Shown one piece after another: positions 1 to 10,902 of a stretch of DNA of 21,903 nt; positions within the stretch are counted from its first letter, which is position 1, and each line of letters starts with the position of its first letter. The notes under the pieces are model-generated. The model was not told the origin of the DNA. It saw only the letters and a program-made list of their open reading frames with translations, and did not search any database. The stretch is from contig JBEVLT010000476.1 in assembly GCA_040509055.1 (NCBI GenBank), positions 1 through 21,903 on the forward strand, read 5' to 3'. Both the position numbers and the translations under genes were made by a program. This stretch comes from JAJKIP01 sp040509055 (GTDB lineage: Bacteria > Bacteroidota > Bacteroidia > Chitinophagales > Chitinophagaceae).

Positions 1-2811
<2,811 letters not shown>

Positions 2812-2817
2812 GGTGGT

Positions 2818-3480
2818 TTACACCTCCACGATGCCGTTTTTGATAGCATAGAGCACCATGCCTACCCGGCTATGCACCTTCAGCTTGTTGAACAATGACT
2901 GGCGGTAGTCGTCGATGGTGCGGTGGCTGAGGAACATCTTTTCGGCTATTTCCTTGTACGACAGCTCGGTGCAGGTCCAGCGCAGGAATTCCCTTTCTTT
3001 TTCGCTCAGCACAATGGGGCTTTCTTCCCGGTCGGCATCGCGGTGCAGCCCGCTTACCAGCTTGTCGGATACATATTCGGAGAGGTATACGTTTTTGTTC
3101 ATCACCGAGTCGAGCGCCGTCTTCAGCTCTTCGGGATCGGTATTTTTCAGCAGGTAGCCCTTGGCGCCCAGCCTGAACATGCGGATGATGCTCCGCTCGT
3201 CGCTGAGCATGGAGAGCACCAGTACTTTGATACGGGGATAGTTTTTGTGCAGCCACTGGGTGGTTTCAAACCCGTCCATCTCCGGCATGTTCACATCCAT
3301 GACCACAATATCGGGGATCAGGCGCTGCATGATCTTGTTGCGAAGGTCTTTGCCATTGTCGGCTTCAAACAACACGCTGTACCCTTCAAACGACCCTACC
3401 AGTCTTGCCAGCGCTGTCCGGAGTAAAATATGATCATCTATTACAGCTACCTGGGTCTTTTTCGTTGGTTTCACGCTCAT
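2818..3480 (-). CDS. NarL/LuxR-type two-component response regulator
   Basis: A 220-residue DNA-binding response regulator, presumably phosphorylated by the kinase encoded just upstream. The receiver domain (about 10-125) has the acidic pair at D15/D16, phosphoacceptor D62 in MDVNMPEMDG, S90, and K112 in GYLLKNTDP. The C-terminal LuxR-type helix-turn-helix (about 157-217) shows LSEKEREFL and YKEIAEKMFLSHRTIDDYR. The start ATG (3478-3480) overlaps the kinase TGA (3477-3479) in an ATGA arrangement, indicating translational coupling. Target promoters cannot be read from the sequence. The gene converges on carB with only 6 bases between the stops and no visible terminator. Confidence 0.95.
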   Translation of the reverse strand: MSVKPTKKTQVAVIDDHILLRTALARLVGSFEGYSVLFEADNGKDLRNKIMQRLIPDIVVMDVNMPEMDGFETTQWLHKNYPRIKVLVLSMLSDERSIIRMFRLGAKGYLLKNTDPEELKTALDSVMNKNVYLSEYVSDKLVSGLHRDADREESPIVLSEKEREFLRWTCTELSYKEIAEKMFLSHRTIDDYRQSLFNKLKVHSRVGMVLYAIKNGIVEV

Positions 3481-4280
3481 AATACGCTTTCCGGAGATAG
3501 CTTTACCAGAACTTTGGTGCCTTTACCTTCTTCGCTGTCGATGCTGATGACAGCGCCCATCAGCTGGGCCCTGTTGAACATGCTTTTTAACCCCACACCC
3601 CGCGAAGCCGAAACAGATTGTTGCTTTTCTGTCACGTTAAAGCCCACACCATTATCCTCTACCTCCAGCACAAAGGTATCATCCTCTGCATAATTCAGGC
3701 CGACTGCTACGTGAGTAGCTTTGGAATGCTTAATGATATTGTTCAGCATCTCCTGGAACATGCGGAACAGGAAGATGGCTTTTTGCTCCGGCAACTGTAC
3801 TTCGGAGCCCGATACGGAAAATTGTATATCCAGCAGCCCGGTCTTTTTGATGGCAGCCAGCTCAAACCGCATGGACTCTACCAAACCCACGTCGTTGATG
3901 CGGTCTGAATGCAGGCTCTTGGTCAGGTCGGAAAGATCGTAGATCGCCTTGTTCAGCACGTCGCGGGAGTGCTTGACCAGCTCGTGGGCCGGGTGATTGT
4001 TTTCCAGCGGCAGGGCAGAGAGCGACAGCTTCACCACGGAGAGCAGCTGCCCGATATTGTCATGCAGTTCCTGCGCAATGGCTTTGAAGGTATTTTCCTG
4101 GATCTCGAGCTGGGAGCGCAGCGCCTCCCGATCATACTTATCCTTTACCCGCAGCATCTCCTGCTCCTGGCGGTGCTGCCGCCGCTGGTACAGGAAAAGC
4201 ATGGTAACAATAAACCCGACAAGCAATACCGCTAACGCAATACCTATGATGGTGACAAAGTATATTTCCGGTTCCTGCAT
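3477..4280 (-). CDS. NarL-family sensor histidine kinase with one membrane helix
   Basis: A 267-residue membrane-anchored kinase. After a very short N-terminus there is one transmembrane helix (about 8-31), a basic coiled-coil linker (32-66), then a HisKA_3 dimerisation segment with H73 in ELHDNIGQLL. The HATPase domain shows the N box near N180/N181 (EMLNNIIKHS), DNGVGF (209-214) and GVGL (228-231). There is no room for a periplasmic sensor domain, so the stimulus probably comes from another protein or the membrane itself. The 5' end overlaps the preceding 7-TM gene by 37 bases and the 3' end overlaps the response regulator by an ATGA, so the three genes form one translation-coupled operon. 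The signal is unknown. Confidence 0.94.
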   Translation of the reverse strand: MQEPEIYFVTIIGIALAVLLVGFIVTMLFLYQRRQHRQEQEMLRVKDKYDREALRSQLEIQENTFKAIAQELHDNIGQLLSVVKLSLSALPLENNHPAHELVKHSRDVLNKAIYDLSDLTKSLHSDRINDVGLVESMRFELAAIKKTGLLDIQFSVSGSEVQLPEQKAIFLFRMFQEMLNNIIKHSKATHVAVGLNYAEDDTFVLEVEDNGVGFNVTEKQQSVSASRGVGLKSMFNRAQLMGAVISIDSEEGKGTKVLVKLSPESVL

Positions 4281-4903
4281 AAAAAGGCTATCGTGAATAA
4301 GGAATATAGGAAAATGTTCAGGATATTAAGAATCTCCACCAGGTTTCTTACCAGCATCCGCGAAATGCCGCCCAGTAAATTGGTAAGGCCAAACATGGGA
4401 AATCCACAGCAATAAAAGAACAGCAGCCCGGAGCAGATCCAGAAAGCCGGGTTGTTTTTCAGCTGTATGGACTTGGGCAGCCTGAACAGCTCCAGGAAAT
4501 AATAGATGCAGAAAATGACGACGATCAGGCAGCCCAGCGCATACGTCATGGTATGAAAGGCCCTGGTACCCTGGATAAACAGGATATTCACCAGTGCGAT
4601 AACGGCGTACAGCACCGCGACCAGCAAAATGAACCGTTTTACCCGGTTGTTGCTGATCACCAGGCCGATGATCCAAAAATAAAAGCAGAACTCAACCGTA
4701 GAAAACAGGTTGTACAGCAGGATGTTCGGCGTCTGGAGATAGTTGAGATAGGCCCCGGTCAGCTCCGCAGCGAGCGTAGCCAGCAGGAACGGGGGAAACC
4801 ACCGCAGGTAGGCATCGGAGGCTTTGAGCTTATAAAAAACGGTCAGGCTTGCCAGGAAACTAAGGGCAATTACATAGATATAAGGTGGTGGAGTAAAGGC
4901 CAT
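4244..4903 (-). CDS. Seven-helix membrane protein of unknown function, first gene of the two-component operon
   Basis: A 219-residue, strongly hydrophobic protein with no family I can name. Seven membrane segments are readable at about 8-25, 35-54, 62-84, 91-110, 118-139, 151-172 and 187-208. Basic residues lie in the loops after helices 1, 3 and 5 and in the C-terminal tail (CRNRK), which predicts an outside N-terminus and an inside C-terminus. Its last 37 bases overlap the start of the histidine kinase, so they are co-expressed. Since the kinase has no sensor domain, this protein could be the sensing partner; that is inference. It starts 40 bases beyond a terminator stem; a near-match to the Bacteroidota -7 element (TACTTTTA on the minus strand, 4921-4928) lies in between. 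Confidence 0.85.
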   Translation of the reverse strand: MAFTPPPYIYVIALSFLASLTVFYKLKASDAYLRWFPPFLLATLAAELTGAYLNYLQTPNILLYNLFSTVEFCFYFWIIGLVISNNRVKRFILLVAVLYAVIALVNILFIQGTRAFHTMTYALGCLIVVIFCIYYFLELFRLPKSIQLKNNPAFWICSGLLFFYCCGFPMFGLTNLLGGISRMLVRNLVEILNILNIFLYSLFTIAFLCRNRKYTLSPS

Positions 4904-4942
4904 AAAGAATAATGTGCCGATAAAAGTAATATTATAAAACTA

Positions 4943-4968
4943 AAAACCTCCCTGCTACGGGAGGTTTT
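4943..4968 (-). terminator. Rho-independent terminator of the 4997-5482 gene
   Basis: A perfect 10-bp inverted repeat (4943-4952 and 4959-4968) with a 6-base loop (TGCTAC). On the minus strand the stem ends in TTTT and is followed by TAGTTTTATAAT. It lies 28 bases past the stop of the minus-strand gene ending at 4997 and before the 7-TM operon, so it isolates the two transcripts. The plus strand also has a T-run after the stem, but no plus-strand gene reads into it. Confidence 0.8.
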
Positions 4969-4996
4969 CGGTTTTTGACAGGAATCCTATTGTTCA

Positions 4997-5482
4997 TTAC
5001 CCGATGCTCATTCCTTCATCGCCTTTGTCCAGGATGGTAATGCCGATGTCGCCAAAATCACCATCGCCAAACTCGCGGCAGAAAGGAGGGCAAAGCGAGC
5101 CTACGTTGTAGGCCAGGATGCTGTTGCCTTTCTCGGTATTGATATAGATGTCTTTATGGTTGGTAGCGCCGCTGGCATTTTCCTTTTGCTTGGTGGCTAC
5201 AAATACCACGGTCTGCCGGCCGGCATACATAGGTTTATCTGTATAATCCTTGTCGTAAGCGCCAAAGTAAAGGCGTACACCGTCGCCGCCGTGCTCTTTG
5301 GCCATCTGCAGAAACTCTTCGAGCTCTTCGATGCTGTACCACACGCTCAGGGAATCTTCTTTACCCAGGCGTTTGGAGTTGTGGATCCATCTTTCCTGTT
5401 TGTAATTCCTTACAATGGTATCTACGTGCTTACTGTTTACAATTTTCCCGGCTCTTAGTGGTTTCTTTTCAATTGTCATCAT
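4997..5482 (-). CDS. Conserved-looking hypothetical protein, single-gene unit
   Basis: A 161-residue soluble protein with no signal peptide or membrane segment. I do not recognise a named domain. Its features are an N-terminal basic stretch, a segment around WYSIEELEEFLQMAKE, a predicted strand GVRLYFGAY followed by TVVFVATK, and near the C-terminus the two-cysteine motif LCPPFC. The composition looks like a folded protein and I have a vague memory of similar proteins in Chitinophagaceae, without an assigned role. Two adjacent ATG codons (5480-5482 and 5477-5479) could serve as start; the outer one is used here. It is bounded by its own -7 element upstream and a strong terminator downstream, so it is probably transcribed alone. 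Confidence 0.85.
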   Translation of the reverse strand: MMTIEKKPLRAGKIVNSKHVDTIVRNYKQERWIHNSKRLGKEDSLSVWYSIEELEEFLQMAKEHGGDGVRLYFGAYDKDYTDKPMYAGRQTVVFVATKQKENASGATNHKDIYINTEKGNSILAYNVGSLCPPFCREFGDGDFGDIGITILDKGDEGMSIG

Positions 5483-5522
5483 GGCTTTTAGATTTTTGAG
5501 TGATTAATCATTGATTCAGGAC

Positions 5523-5530
5523 CAAAACTA
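5523..5530 (-). promoter_or_regulatory. Bacteroidota -7 element (TAGTTTTG) for the 4997-5482 gene
   Basis: On the minus strand the sequence is TAGTTTTG, an exact match to the Bacteroidota -7 consensus TAnnTTTG. It ends 40 bases before the start codon of the hypothetical gene. No convincing TTTG -33 element sits at the usual distance, so only half of the promoter is supported. Confidence 0.5.
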
Positions 5531-5686
5531 TGGAGACCATAGCTTGACATGACTGACAAGTTCATGCAAATCAAAGAATTACAAATTAAACTTATTCGTA
5601 GCCGTTAGATTATCAGCTTTTAAAGAGAAAAATAATGGTGAAATACCGTATAATCATCCGCCTAAACCCGGAAAAAAATGCTCGTA

Positions 5687-5716
5687 TTTACCCGGTAAAA
5701 AGTGGGTATTTTTACC
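5687..5716. repeat. Inverted TTTACC/GGTAAA half-sites, possible operator
   Basis: TTTACC (5687-5692) faces GGTAAA (5694-5699) across one base. GGTAAAAA (5694-5701) and TTTTTACC (5709-5716) form a perfect 8-bp inverted repeat with a 7-base spacer. A further TTTTTACC copy is at 5771-5778. The arrangement suits a dimeric regulator or a hairpin; no protein can be assigned. Confidence 0.45.
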
Positions 5717-6124
5717 AGTATCTACTGTCCTTTGCACGCACCGGGGCAATTTTCTTCCGCTGGCGCGGATTTTTTACCGCCGGCCGGCCCATGCCGCTGC
5801 CCGCACTTTACAATCGATAAACGGATACATATCTGCACTTTTCAGCCTGCCGCTGTACCAGCAACAAGTTCGGCCGGCAGCCATCACTCCCGCTGGCAAC
5901 AAGGCACACTGTCCTGCAATCCCCCGAAAAACAACAGTGAAGAAAAGACAGTCAGCCCGGGTAAGGAGATATTCTTTGATCGGCACCCATCCGCTGCAGA
6001 CTATCTCCCGGACTGAATTCTTCCTGAATATACATGAAAGCAACGGAATGCCATCCCGGTTAGGAAAAAGGGGTTGGAAAAGCGTTAAAAACCGGGGCGG
6101 GGGACGGGATGATACCGGCGGGAA

Positions 6125-6143
6125 TGCTTACATTTAGTAAGCA
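6125..6143. repeat. 7-bp inverted repeat upstream of comEC
   Basis: TGCTTAC (6125-6131) and GTAAGCA (6137-6143) are perfect complements around ATTTA. The repeat lies 24 bases before the comEC ATG. It contains TACATTTA (6129-6136), one base from the -7 consensus, so it could be an operator over a promoter or a 5'-UTR hairpin. Confidence 0.4.
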
Positions 6144-6167
6144 GCGGCCACACCTTATCCCTGTCTG

Positions 6168-8258
6168 ATGAAAGCGCCTGTTATTTATTTCTGGAAACGA
6201 TCGCCCATGATCCGGCTGCTCCTGCCTTTTGCAGCGGGCATCCTCCTGCAGTGGTACACCAGCCCCCCTGCCGGTGTCCTGCTCGGGATGGGGCTGGCCG
6301 GGCTGGTCACCCTCCTTCTTTTTTTCTTCCTGCCTTTTTTCCGGCGTTACCGGCTATCGGCTATAAACGGTATCGCGGTGTGTGTGCTCTTCCTGTGCAC
6401 GGGCGCCCTGCTGACCCGCCAAAAGGATATCCGGAACGACCGGCAGTGGCTGGGCCACCTGTATACGGACAGTGCCGTATGCCTAGCCACCCTGCAGGAA
6501 CCACTGGTGGAAAAAACAAATTCCTTCAAGGCCACTGCTTCCGTATCCCGGATACTGCAGCACCAGGGACCGGTGCGCACCACGGGAACGGTCATCCTTT
6601 ATTTCAGCAAAGAATTTTCAGCGCAGCCACCCGGCGCCGGGTCGGTCATCGCTTTCAAAAAACCCCTGCAGCCCATCCGCAGCACCGGCAATCCCGGTGG
6701 TTTCGACTACCGACGCTATTCGCTTTTTCATGGCATCACCCACCAGGTATACCTGCAGCCGGGCGACTACACCATTACAGGCCGGCAGTGGAACCGGTGG
6801 ACGGCATTCCTCCAGTCCATCCGCGAAAAAGTACTGGCGGTGCTGCGCACCCATATCAGCGGCAAAAAAGAACTGGGCCTGGCAGAAGCCCTGCTGATCG
6901 GTTACAAGAACGATCTGGACAAGTCGCTGGTACAATCTTACAGCAATACCGGCGTGGTACACGTCATTGCCATATCCGGGCTCCACCTGGGTCTGGTGTA
7001 CTGGCTCCTGCTCAGGCTGCTGCACCCCCTGCGGAGGAGCAAAAAACTAAAGTGGCTGCCCCCGCTGCTCACCATTGCCGCCCTGTGGCTTTTTGCGCTG
7101 CTGGCCGGCGCCCAGCCTTCGGTATTGCGTTCGGCATTGATGTTTACCTGCATCGCCGCCGGCGAAGGGCTGACGCGCAAAACGAATATCTATAACACGC
7201 TTGCCGTCTCGGCCTTTATCCTGCTCTGTTACGATCCCTTCTGGCTCTGGGATGTGGGTTTCCAGCTTTCTTATGCCGCCGTACTCAGCCTGGTCATCTT
7301 TATGCGGCCGGTCTACAACCTGCTTTACTTCCGCAATAAGGCGCTGGACCTGTTGTGGAAACTGAACGCGGTCACACTGGCAGCGCAGATCCTTACGCTT
7401 CCGCTTCTGCTGTATCATTTTCACCAGTTTCCCAATTATTTCCTGCTTACCAACCTGGTGGCCGTGCCCCTGTCCAGCCTTATCCTCATCGGGGAACTCT
7501 TTCTTTGCATCGTTGCCTTCCTTCCTGCGGTGGCAACGCTCACCGGCAACCTGCTGAGCTGGTTGATCGCGCTCATGAACGGGTTTGTAGAATACATGGA
7601 ATCGCTGCCGCTTTCATTGTGGAACGGGCTGCAGATCAGCCCGGCGCAGGCCCTCCTGCTGTATGCGTGCATTGCCGGTACCGGCTACTGGCTGCTGCGG
7701 CAATCCATGGCCGGGTTAAAGATCGGGCTGGCTGCACTCCTGGCGTTTGCAGGGCTGCGGACGATTTCGTTCCTGCAGGCAGGCCGCCAGCAGAAGATCA
7801 TTGTTTATAACATACCCCGCCAGTCGGCTATCGACATCATCGATGGCCGCCGATACTGGTTTACCGGCGACAGCATGGTTCATGCGGATGAAATGTTGTA
7901 CAACTTTTACCTGGCGCCTGCCCGCACCCTGTATCGTGTGGCAGGCTCAGCCGCTCCGGGCCAACCGACCGGCGCAGACAGGTATTTCGTTCACAAGGGG
8001 ATGCATATCCTGCGGCTTGATAAGGCAATTACTTTTGCTGATACCGTGCCCGGCCCGGTGATCGACCTGTTGATACTGTCCCAAAATCCGCGTATCTACC
8101 TGAAGGACCTTGCCGGGCAGCTTACGATCAGGCAGGTGATAATAGATGGTTCGGTGCCGGCCTGGAAAGCCCGCTACTGGAAAAGGGATTGCGACTCGCT
8201 GCGCATTCCCTGCCACGATGTAAGCGACCAGGGCGCCTTTGTGATGAACCTTCGGTAG
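6168..8258 (+). CDS. comEC: ComEC/Rec2-family DNA uptake channel protein
   Basis: A 696-residue inner-membrane protein expected to carry single-stranded DNA into the cytoplasm during natural transformation. The N-terminus has paired membrane helices (about 15-80), followed by the soluble DUF4131-like domain with NPGGFDY (175-181). The multi-helix competence domain has the hallmark HVIAISGLHLGL (265-276), QPSVLRSALMF (316-326) and DVGFQLSYAAV (near 362-372). The soluble C-terminal part (about 545-696) lacks the HxHxDH metal-binding motif of the metallo-beta-lactamase domain seen in Bacillus ComEC, though it keeps a conserved-looking tail (WKRDCDSLRIPC). I recall this for Bacteroidota homologues. 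The ATG at 6168 is preferred; an internal ATG at 6207 is the alternative. purH follows with its own promoter. Confidence 0.93.
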   Translation: MKAPVIYFWKRSPMIRLLLPFAAGILLQWYTSPPAGVLLGMGLAGLVTLLLFFFLPFFRRYRLSAINGIAVCVLFLCTGALLTRQKDIRNDRQWLGHLYTDSAVCLATLQEPLVEKTNSFKATASVSRILQHQGPVRTTGTVILYFSKEFSAQPPGAGSVIAFKKPLQPIRSTGNPGGFDYRRYSLFHGITHQVYLQPGDYTITGRQWNRWTAFLQSIREKVLAVLRTHISGKKELGLAEALLIGYKNDLDKSLVQSYSNTGVVHVIAISGLHLGLVYWLLLRLLHPLRRSKKLKWLPPLLTIAALWLFALLAGAQPSVLRSALMFTCIAAGEGLTRKTNIYNTLAVSAFILLCYDPFWLWDVGFQLSYAAVLSLVIFMRPVYNLLYFRNKALDLLWKLNAVTLAAQILTLPLLLYHFHQFPNYFLLTNLVAVPLSSLILIGELFLCIVAFLPAVATLTGNLLSWLIALMNGFVEYMESLPLSLWNGLQISPAQALLLYACIAGTGYWLLRQSMAGLKIGLAALLAFAGLRTISFLQAGRQQKIIVYNIPRQSAIDIIDGRRYWFTGDSMVHADEMLYNFYLAPARTLYRVAGSAAPGQPTGADRYFVHKGMHILRLDKAITFADTVPGPVIDLLILSQNPRIYLKDLAGQLTIRQVIIDGSVPAWKARYWKRDCDSLRIPCHDVSDQGAFVMNLR

Positions 8259-8268
8259 CTTACCTTTG
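8238..8268 (+). promoter_or_regulatory. Bacteroidota-type promoter of purH
   Basis: TTTG (8238-8241), a 19-base spacer, then TACCTTTG (8261-8268): full agreement with the Bacteroidota -33/-7 consensus (TTTG, about 19, TAnnTTTG). Transcription should begin near 8272-8275, leaving a leader of about 26 bases. The -33 box lies inside the end of comEC. Confidence 0.75.
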
Positions 8269-8300
8269 CGGCCTGTTTGCCTGCCTTCAATCCATCTGCC

Positions 8301-9836
8301 ATGACCAAAAAAATTCAATCCGCGCTCATTTCTGTATTTTATAAGAACGGGCTGGAGCCCATCGTCAGGCTGCTTGACCAGCAGGGCGTGACCATCTATT
8401 CCACGGGCGGCACACAGCAGTTTATCGAACAACTGGGCTACAAAGTGGTGCCGGTAGAACAACTGACTACCTACCCCTCCATCCTGGGCGGGCGGGTGAA
8501 AACGCTGCACCCATCGGTGTTTGGCGGCATCCTGGGCCGCAGGGACAATGAAACGGATGTGCAGGAGATGCAGCAATACAGCATTCCCGAGATCGACCTG
8601 GTGATCGTGGACCTGTATCCTTTTGAAGAAACGGTGGCCTCCACGCCGGAAGAAAGGCTGATCATCGAAAAGATCGATATCGGGGGCCCGTCTATGATAC
8701 GCGGCGCAGCCAAAAACTTCAGGGACGTGGTAGTGGTGGCAGCCAAAAAAGAATACGCAGCGCTGGAGCAGCTGCTGGAAGCTCAGCAGGGCGAGACCTC
8801 GCTGGAACAAAGAAAATCGTTTGCCGCCAAAGCTTTTGAAGTGGTAGCGCATTACGACGTGGCCATTGCCCGGTATTTCATCGGCCAGGGCGCTGCGGAT
8901 CCGCTGTATTTCCTGGAATCAGCCACCGATCCCAAGATCATGCGCTACGGCGAAAATCCGCACCAATCAGGTGTGTTTTATGGCAACCTGGGCGGCTTGT
9001 TCGACCAGCTGAACGGCAAAGAACTTTCGTATAACAACCTGGTAGATGTGGATGCGGCGGTGCAGCTGATCGGTGAATTTGCTTCCGGCAATGCTGAAAA
9101 CCCCGTCTTTGCGATCATCAAACATACCAATGTATGCGGCGTGGCCCGCCGTGCTTCGGTAAAAGAGAGCTGGGATGCGGCACTGGCCGGCGACCCGGAA
9201 AGCGCCTTTGGCGGCGTACTGGTTTGCAACGGCGCCATCGACAAGGCTACTGCCGAAGCCATCAACGAAATTTTCTTCGAAGTGCTGATAGCGCCGTCGT
9301 TTGATGAAGAAGCACTGACCATCCTGAAATCAAAGAAAAACCGCATCCTGCTGCTGCTCAAAGCGCAGCCCCGGCGCAAAGACCAGTACAAATCCGTATT
9401 GAACGGCGTGCTGGTGCAGGGTACGGACGAAGGCAACTATGCCGAATGGACGGAAGCCGGCGGACGGGATTGCACCGCTGCGGAGAAGACCGACCTCGTA
9501 TTTGCCAACATCATCGGCAAGCACCTGAAGTCGAATGCCATTGCGCTGGTAAAAAACGAGCAGCTGATCGGCAAGGGCTGCGGGCAAACCAGCCGGATCG
9601 ATTCCCTGCGGCAGGCTGTCGAAAAAGCCAGGCAGTTCAGTTTCGACCTGCAGGGCGCCGTGATGGCCAGCGATGCCTTTTTCCCGTTCAACGATTGCGT
9701 GAAGATGGGACACGAGGCCGGCATCACCGCTTATATCCAGCCGGGCGGCTCTATCCGCGACAAAGATTCGATCGAATACTGCAAAGAAAACAACCTGGCC
9801 ATGGTGATCACGGGCATGCGGCATTTCAAACACTGA
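8301..9836 (+). CDS. purH: Bifunctional AICAR formyltransferase / IMP cyclohydrolase
   Basis: Catalyses the last two steps of purine synthesis: formylation of AICAR with 10-formyl-tetrahydrofolate, then cyclisation of FAICAR to IMP. The 511-residue protein has the N-terminal MGS-like IMP cyclohydrolase domain (about 1-140: YSTGGTQQFIEQLG, GGRVKTLHP, DLYPFEETV, IDIGGPSMIRGAAKN). The C-terminal transformylase domain has RYGENPHQ, the catalytic Lys-His pair in IIKHTNVCG (K274, H275), SAFGGV, and the terminal GGSIRDKDSIEYC and MVITGMRHFKH. The ATG at 8301 is chosen over an in-frame TTG at 8277 because the family starts at this MTKKIQSAL position and the predicted transcription start falls at about the TTG. 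Length is normal for the family. Confidence 0.97.
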   Translation: MTKKIQSALISVFYKNGLEPIVRLLDQQGVTIYSTGGTQQFIEQLGYKVVPVEQLTTYPSILGGRVKTLHPSVFGGILGRRDNETDVQEMQQYSIPEIDLVIVDLYPFEETVASTPEERLIIEKIDIGGPSMIRGAAKNFRDVVVVAAKKEYAALEQLLEAQQGETSLEQRKSFAAKAFEVVAHYDVAIARYFIGQGAADPLYFLESATDPKIMRYGENPHQSGVFYGNLGGLFDQLNGKELSYNNLVDVDAAVQLIGEFASGNAENPVFAIIKHTNVCGVARRASVKESWDAALAGDPESAFGGVLVCNGAIDKATAEAINEIFFEVLIAPSFDEEALTILKSKKNRILLLLKAQPRRKDQYKSVLNGVLVQGTDEGNYAEWTEAGGRDCTAAEKTDLVFANIIGKHLKSNAIALVKNEQLIGKGCGQTSRIDSLRQAVEKARQFSFDLQGAVMASDAFFPFNDCVKMGHEAGITAYIQPGGSIRDKDSIEYCKENNLAMVITGMRHFKH

Positions 9837-9876
9837 CGCTGTACTACTGAGCCCCCATGGCCGATCCTGCAACCCA

Positions 9877-10899
9877 ATGCCCCGTTTTGATCTATACAAA
9901 ACCCTGACCCAAACGGGAAATTCCATCCGGCAGCTATCGGCACTAAACCCCCTGACCATCCGTCAAAAAGGAACCAGGGCCAAGGCTATTTTTGCCCTGG
10001 CGCTCGTGTGCTTCTTATGGGGTACCACCTGGATCGCTGCCAAAGAAGGCGTAAAGCATATGCCCGCCCTGCAGATGGCGGGCATCCGGCAGCTGCTCGG
10101 CGGCCTCTGTTATGTTATTTTCTTTTTTACCAGAGGGACTGCGCTTCCAAAAGGAAGGGAGTGGCGACCGGTGATCATTCTCAGCCTGCTCAATTTTGCC
10201 CTCAGCAACGGGCTCAGCACCTGGGGCGTGCAGTATATTTCAGCGGGCCTGGCGGCTATCATGGGCGCCACGTTTCCGCTATGGCTGGTCGTGATCAGCC
10301 TCTTTTCTTCCGGGGAAAAAATACCGGCGAAAGCCATTGCCGGCTTCCTGCTGGGCTTTGGCGGCATCTGTATTATTTTCTACGAGCACCTGGACGACTT
10401 TCTCGATGCAAGATTCAGGCTGGGCATCATCCTGTCGCTGATCGCTACCTGGACCTGGGCCTTTGGCACCATTTACACCAAAAAGAAGGCAAATGCTTTT
10501 AATCCTTACTTCAGCCTGGGGCTGCAGATGGTGATTTCCGGTACCGGTCTGCTGATCCTGACCCGCACCCTTCACTCCGGTGAACTAAACATGTTTAAAC
10601 CTTTTGCTGAGATCCCCTGGCAGTCGTGGGTATCGATCGCCTTCCTGGTCGTGTTCGGCTCTGTCATTGCCTTTATTGCATATCTCTATGCGCTGCAAAA
10701 CCTGCCTACCGAACAGGCTTCGGTGTATGCGTATATCAATCCCGTGGTCGCTGTACTGCTGGGCTGGCTGCTGTTCAGCGAATACCTGACGATGTTTATT
10801 GCAGTGGGTGGCGCCGTTACACTATTGGGGGTATACCTGGTGAACAAGGCTTTCAAAGCTGTGCCTCCACCGGAGCAACCCGAAACGGAAGGGGTTTGA
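9877..10899 (+). CDS. EamA-family (DMT) transporter
   Basis: A 340-residue inner-membrane protein of the drug/metabolite transporter superfamily, probably exporting a small metabolite; the substrate cannot be told. Two EamA repeats of about five helices are visible. The first starts at ALALVCFLWGTTWIAAKEGV (about 39-58) and includes GVQYISAGLAAIMGATFPLW. The second includes LIATWTWAFGTIYTKKKA and ends with PTEQASVYAYINPVVAVLLGW, a typical signature. About 35 residues precede the first helix, with no internal ATG before it, so the start is uncertain and the extension could be partly untranslated. The start is 40 bases after purH with no clear promoter, so read-through from purH is likely. The stop is followed 3 bases later by the end of the hicA remnant. 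Confidence 0.9.
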   Translation: MPRFDLYKTLTQTGNSIRQLSALNPLTIRQKGTRAKAIFALALVCFLWGTTWIAAKEGVKHMPALQMAGIRQLLGGLCYVIFFFTRGTALPKGREWRPVIILSLLNFALSNGLSTWGVQYISAGLAAIMGATFPLWLVVISLFSSGEKIPAKAIAGFLLGFGGICIIFYEHLDDFLDARFRLGIILSLIATWTWAFGTIYTKKKANAFNPYFSLGLQMVISGTGLLILTRTLHSGELNMFKPFAEIPWQSWVSIAFLVVFGSVIAFIAYLYALQNLPTEQASVYAYINPVVAVLLGWLLFSEYLTMFIAVGGAVTLLGVYLVNKAFKAVPPPEQPETEGV

Positions 10900-10902
10900 A
10901 GA

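Larger units (their letters stand above)
5483..6167. other. 685-bp gap without a supported gene
   Basis: This lies between the divergent hypothetical gene and comEC. Several short open frames exist, but none has a recognisable protein, a plausible start context or biased codon use. The left part (5483-5640) is AT-rich and holds the -7 element of the minus-strand gene. The middle has repeated TTTACC/GGTAAA half-sites (5687-5778), and the right end has a 7-bp inverted repeat before comEC (6125-6143). A small RNA cannot be excluded. Confidence 0.6.

Noticed and set aside
5635..6137. Several 60-100-codon open frames in the gap before comEC
   Set aside because: They overlap one another in different frames, have poor start contexts and resemble no known protein. 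The gap is better treated as non-coding.
8277..8300. In-frame TTG upstream as purH start
   Set aside because: The promoter TTTG-N19-TACCTTTG puts the transcription start at about this codon, and the family begins at the ATG at 8301.
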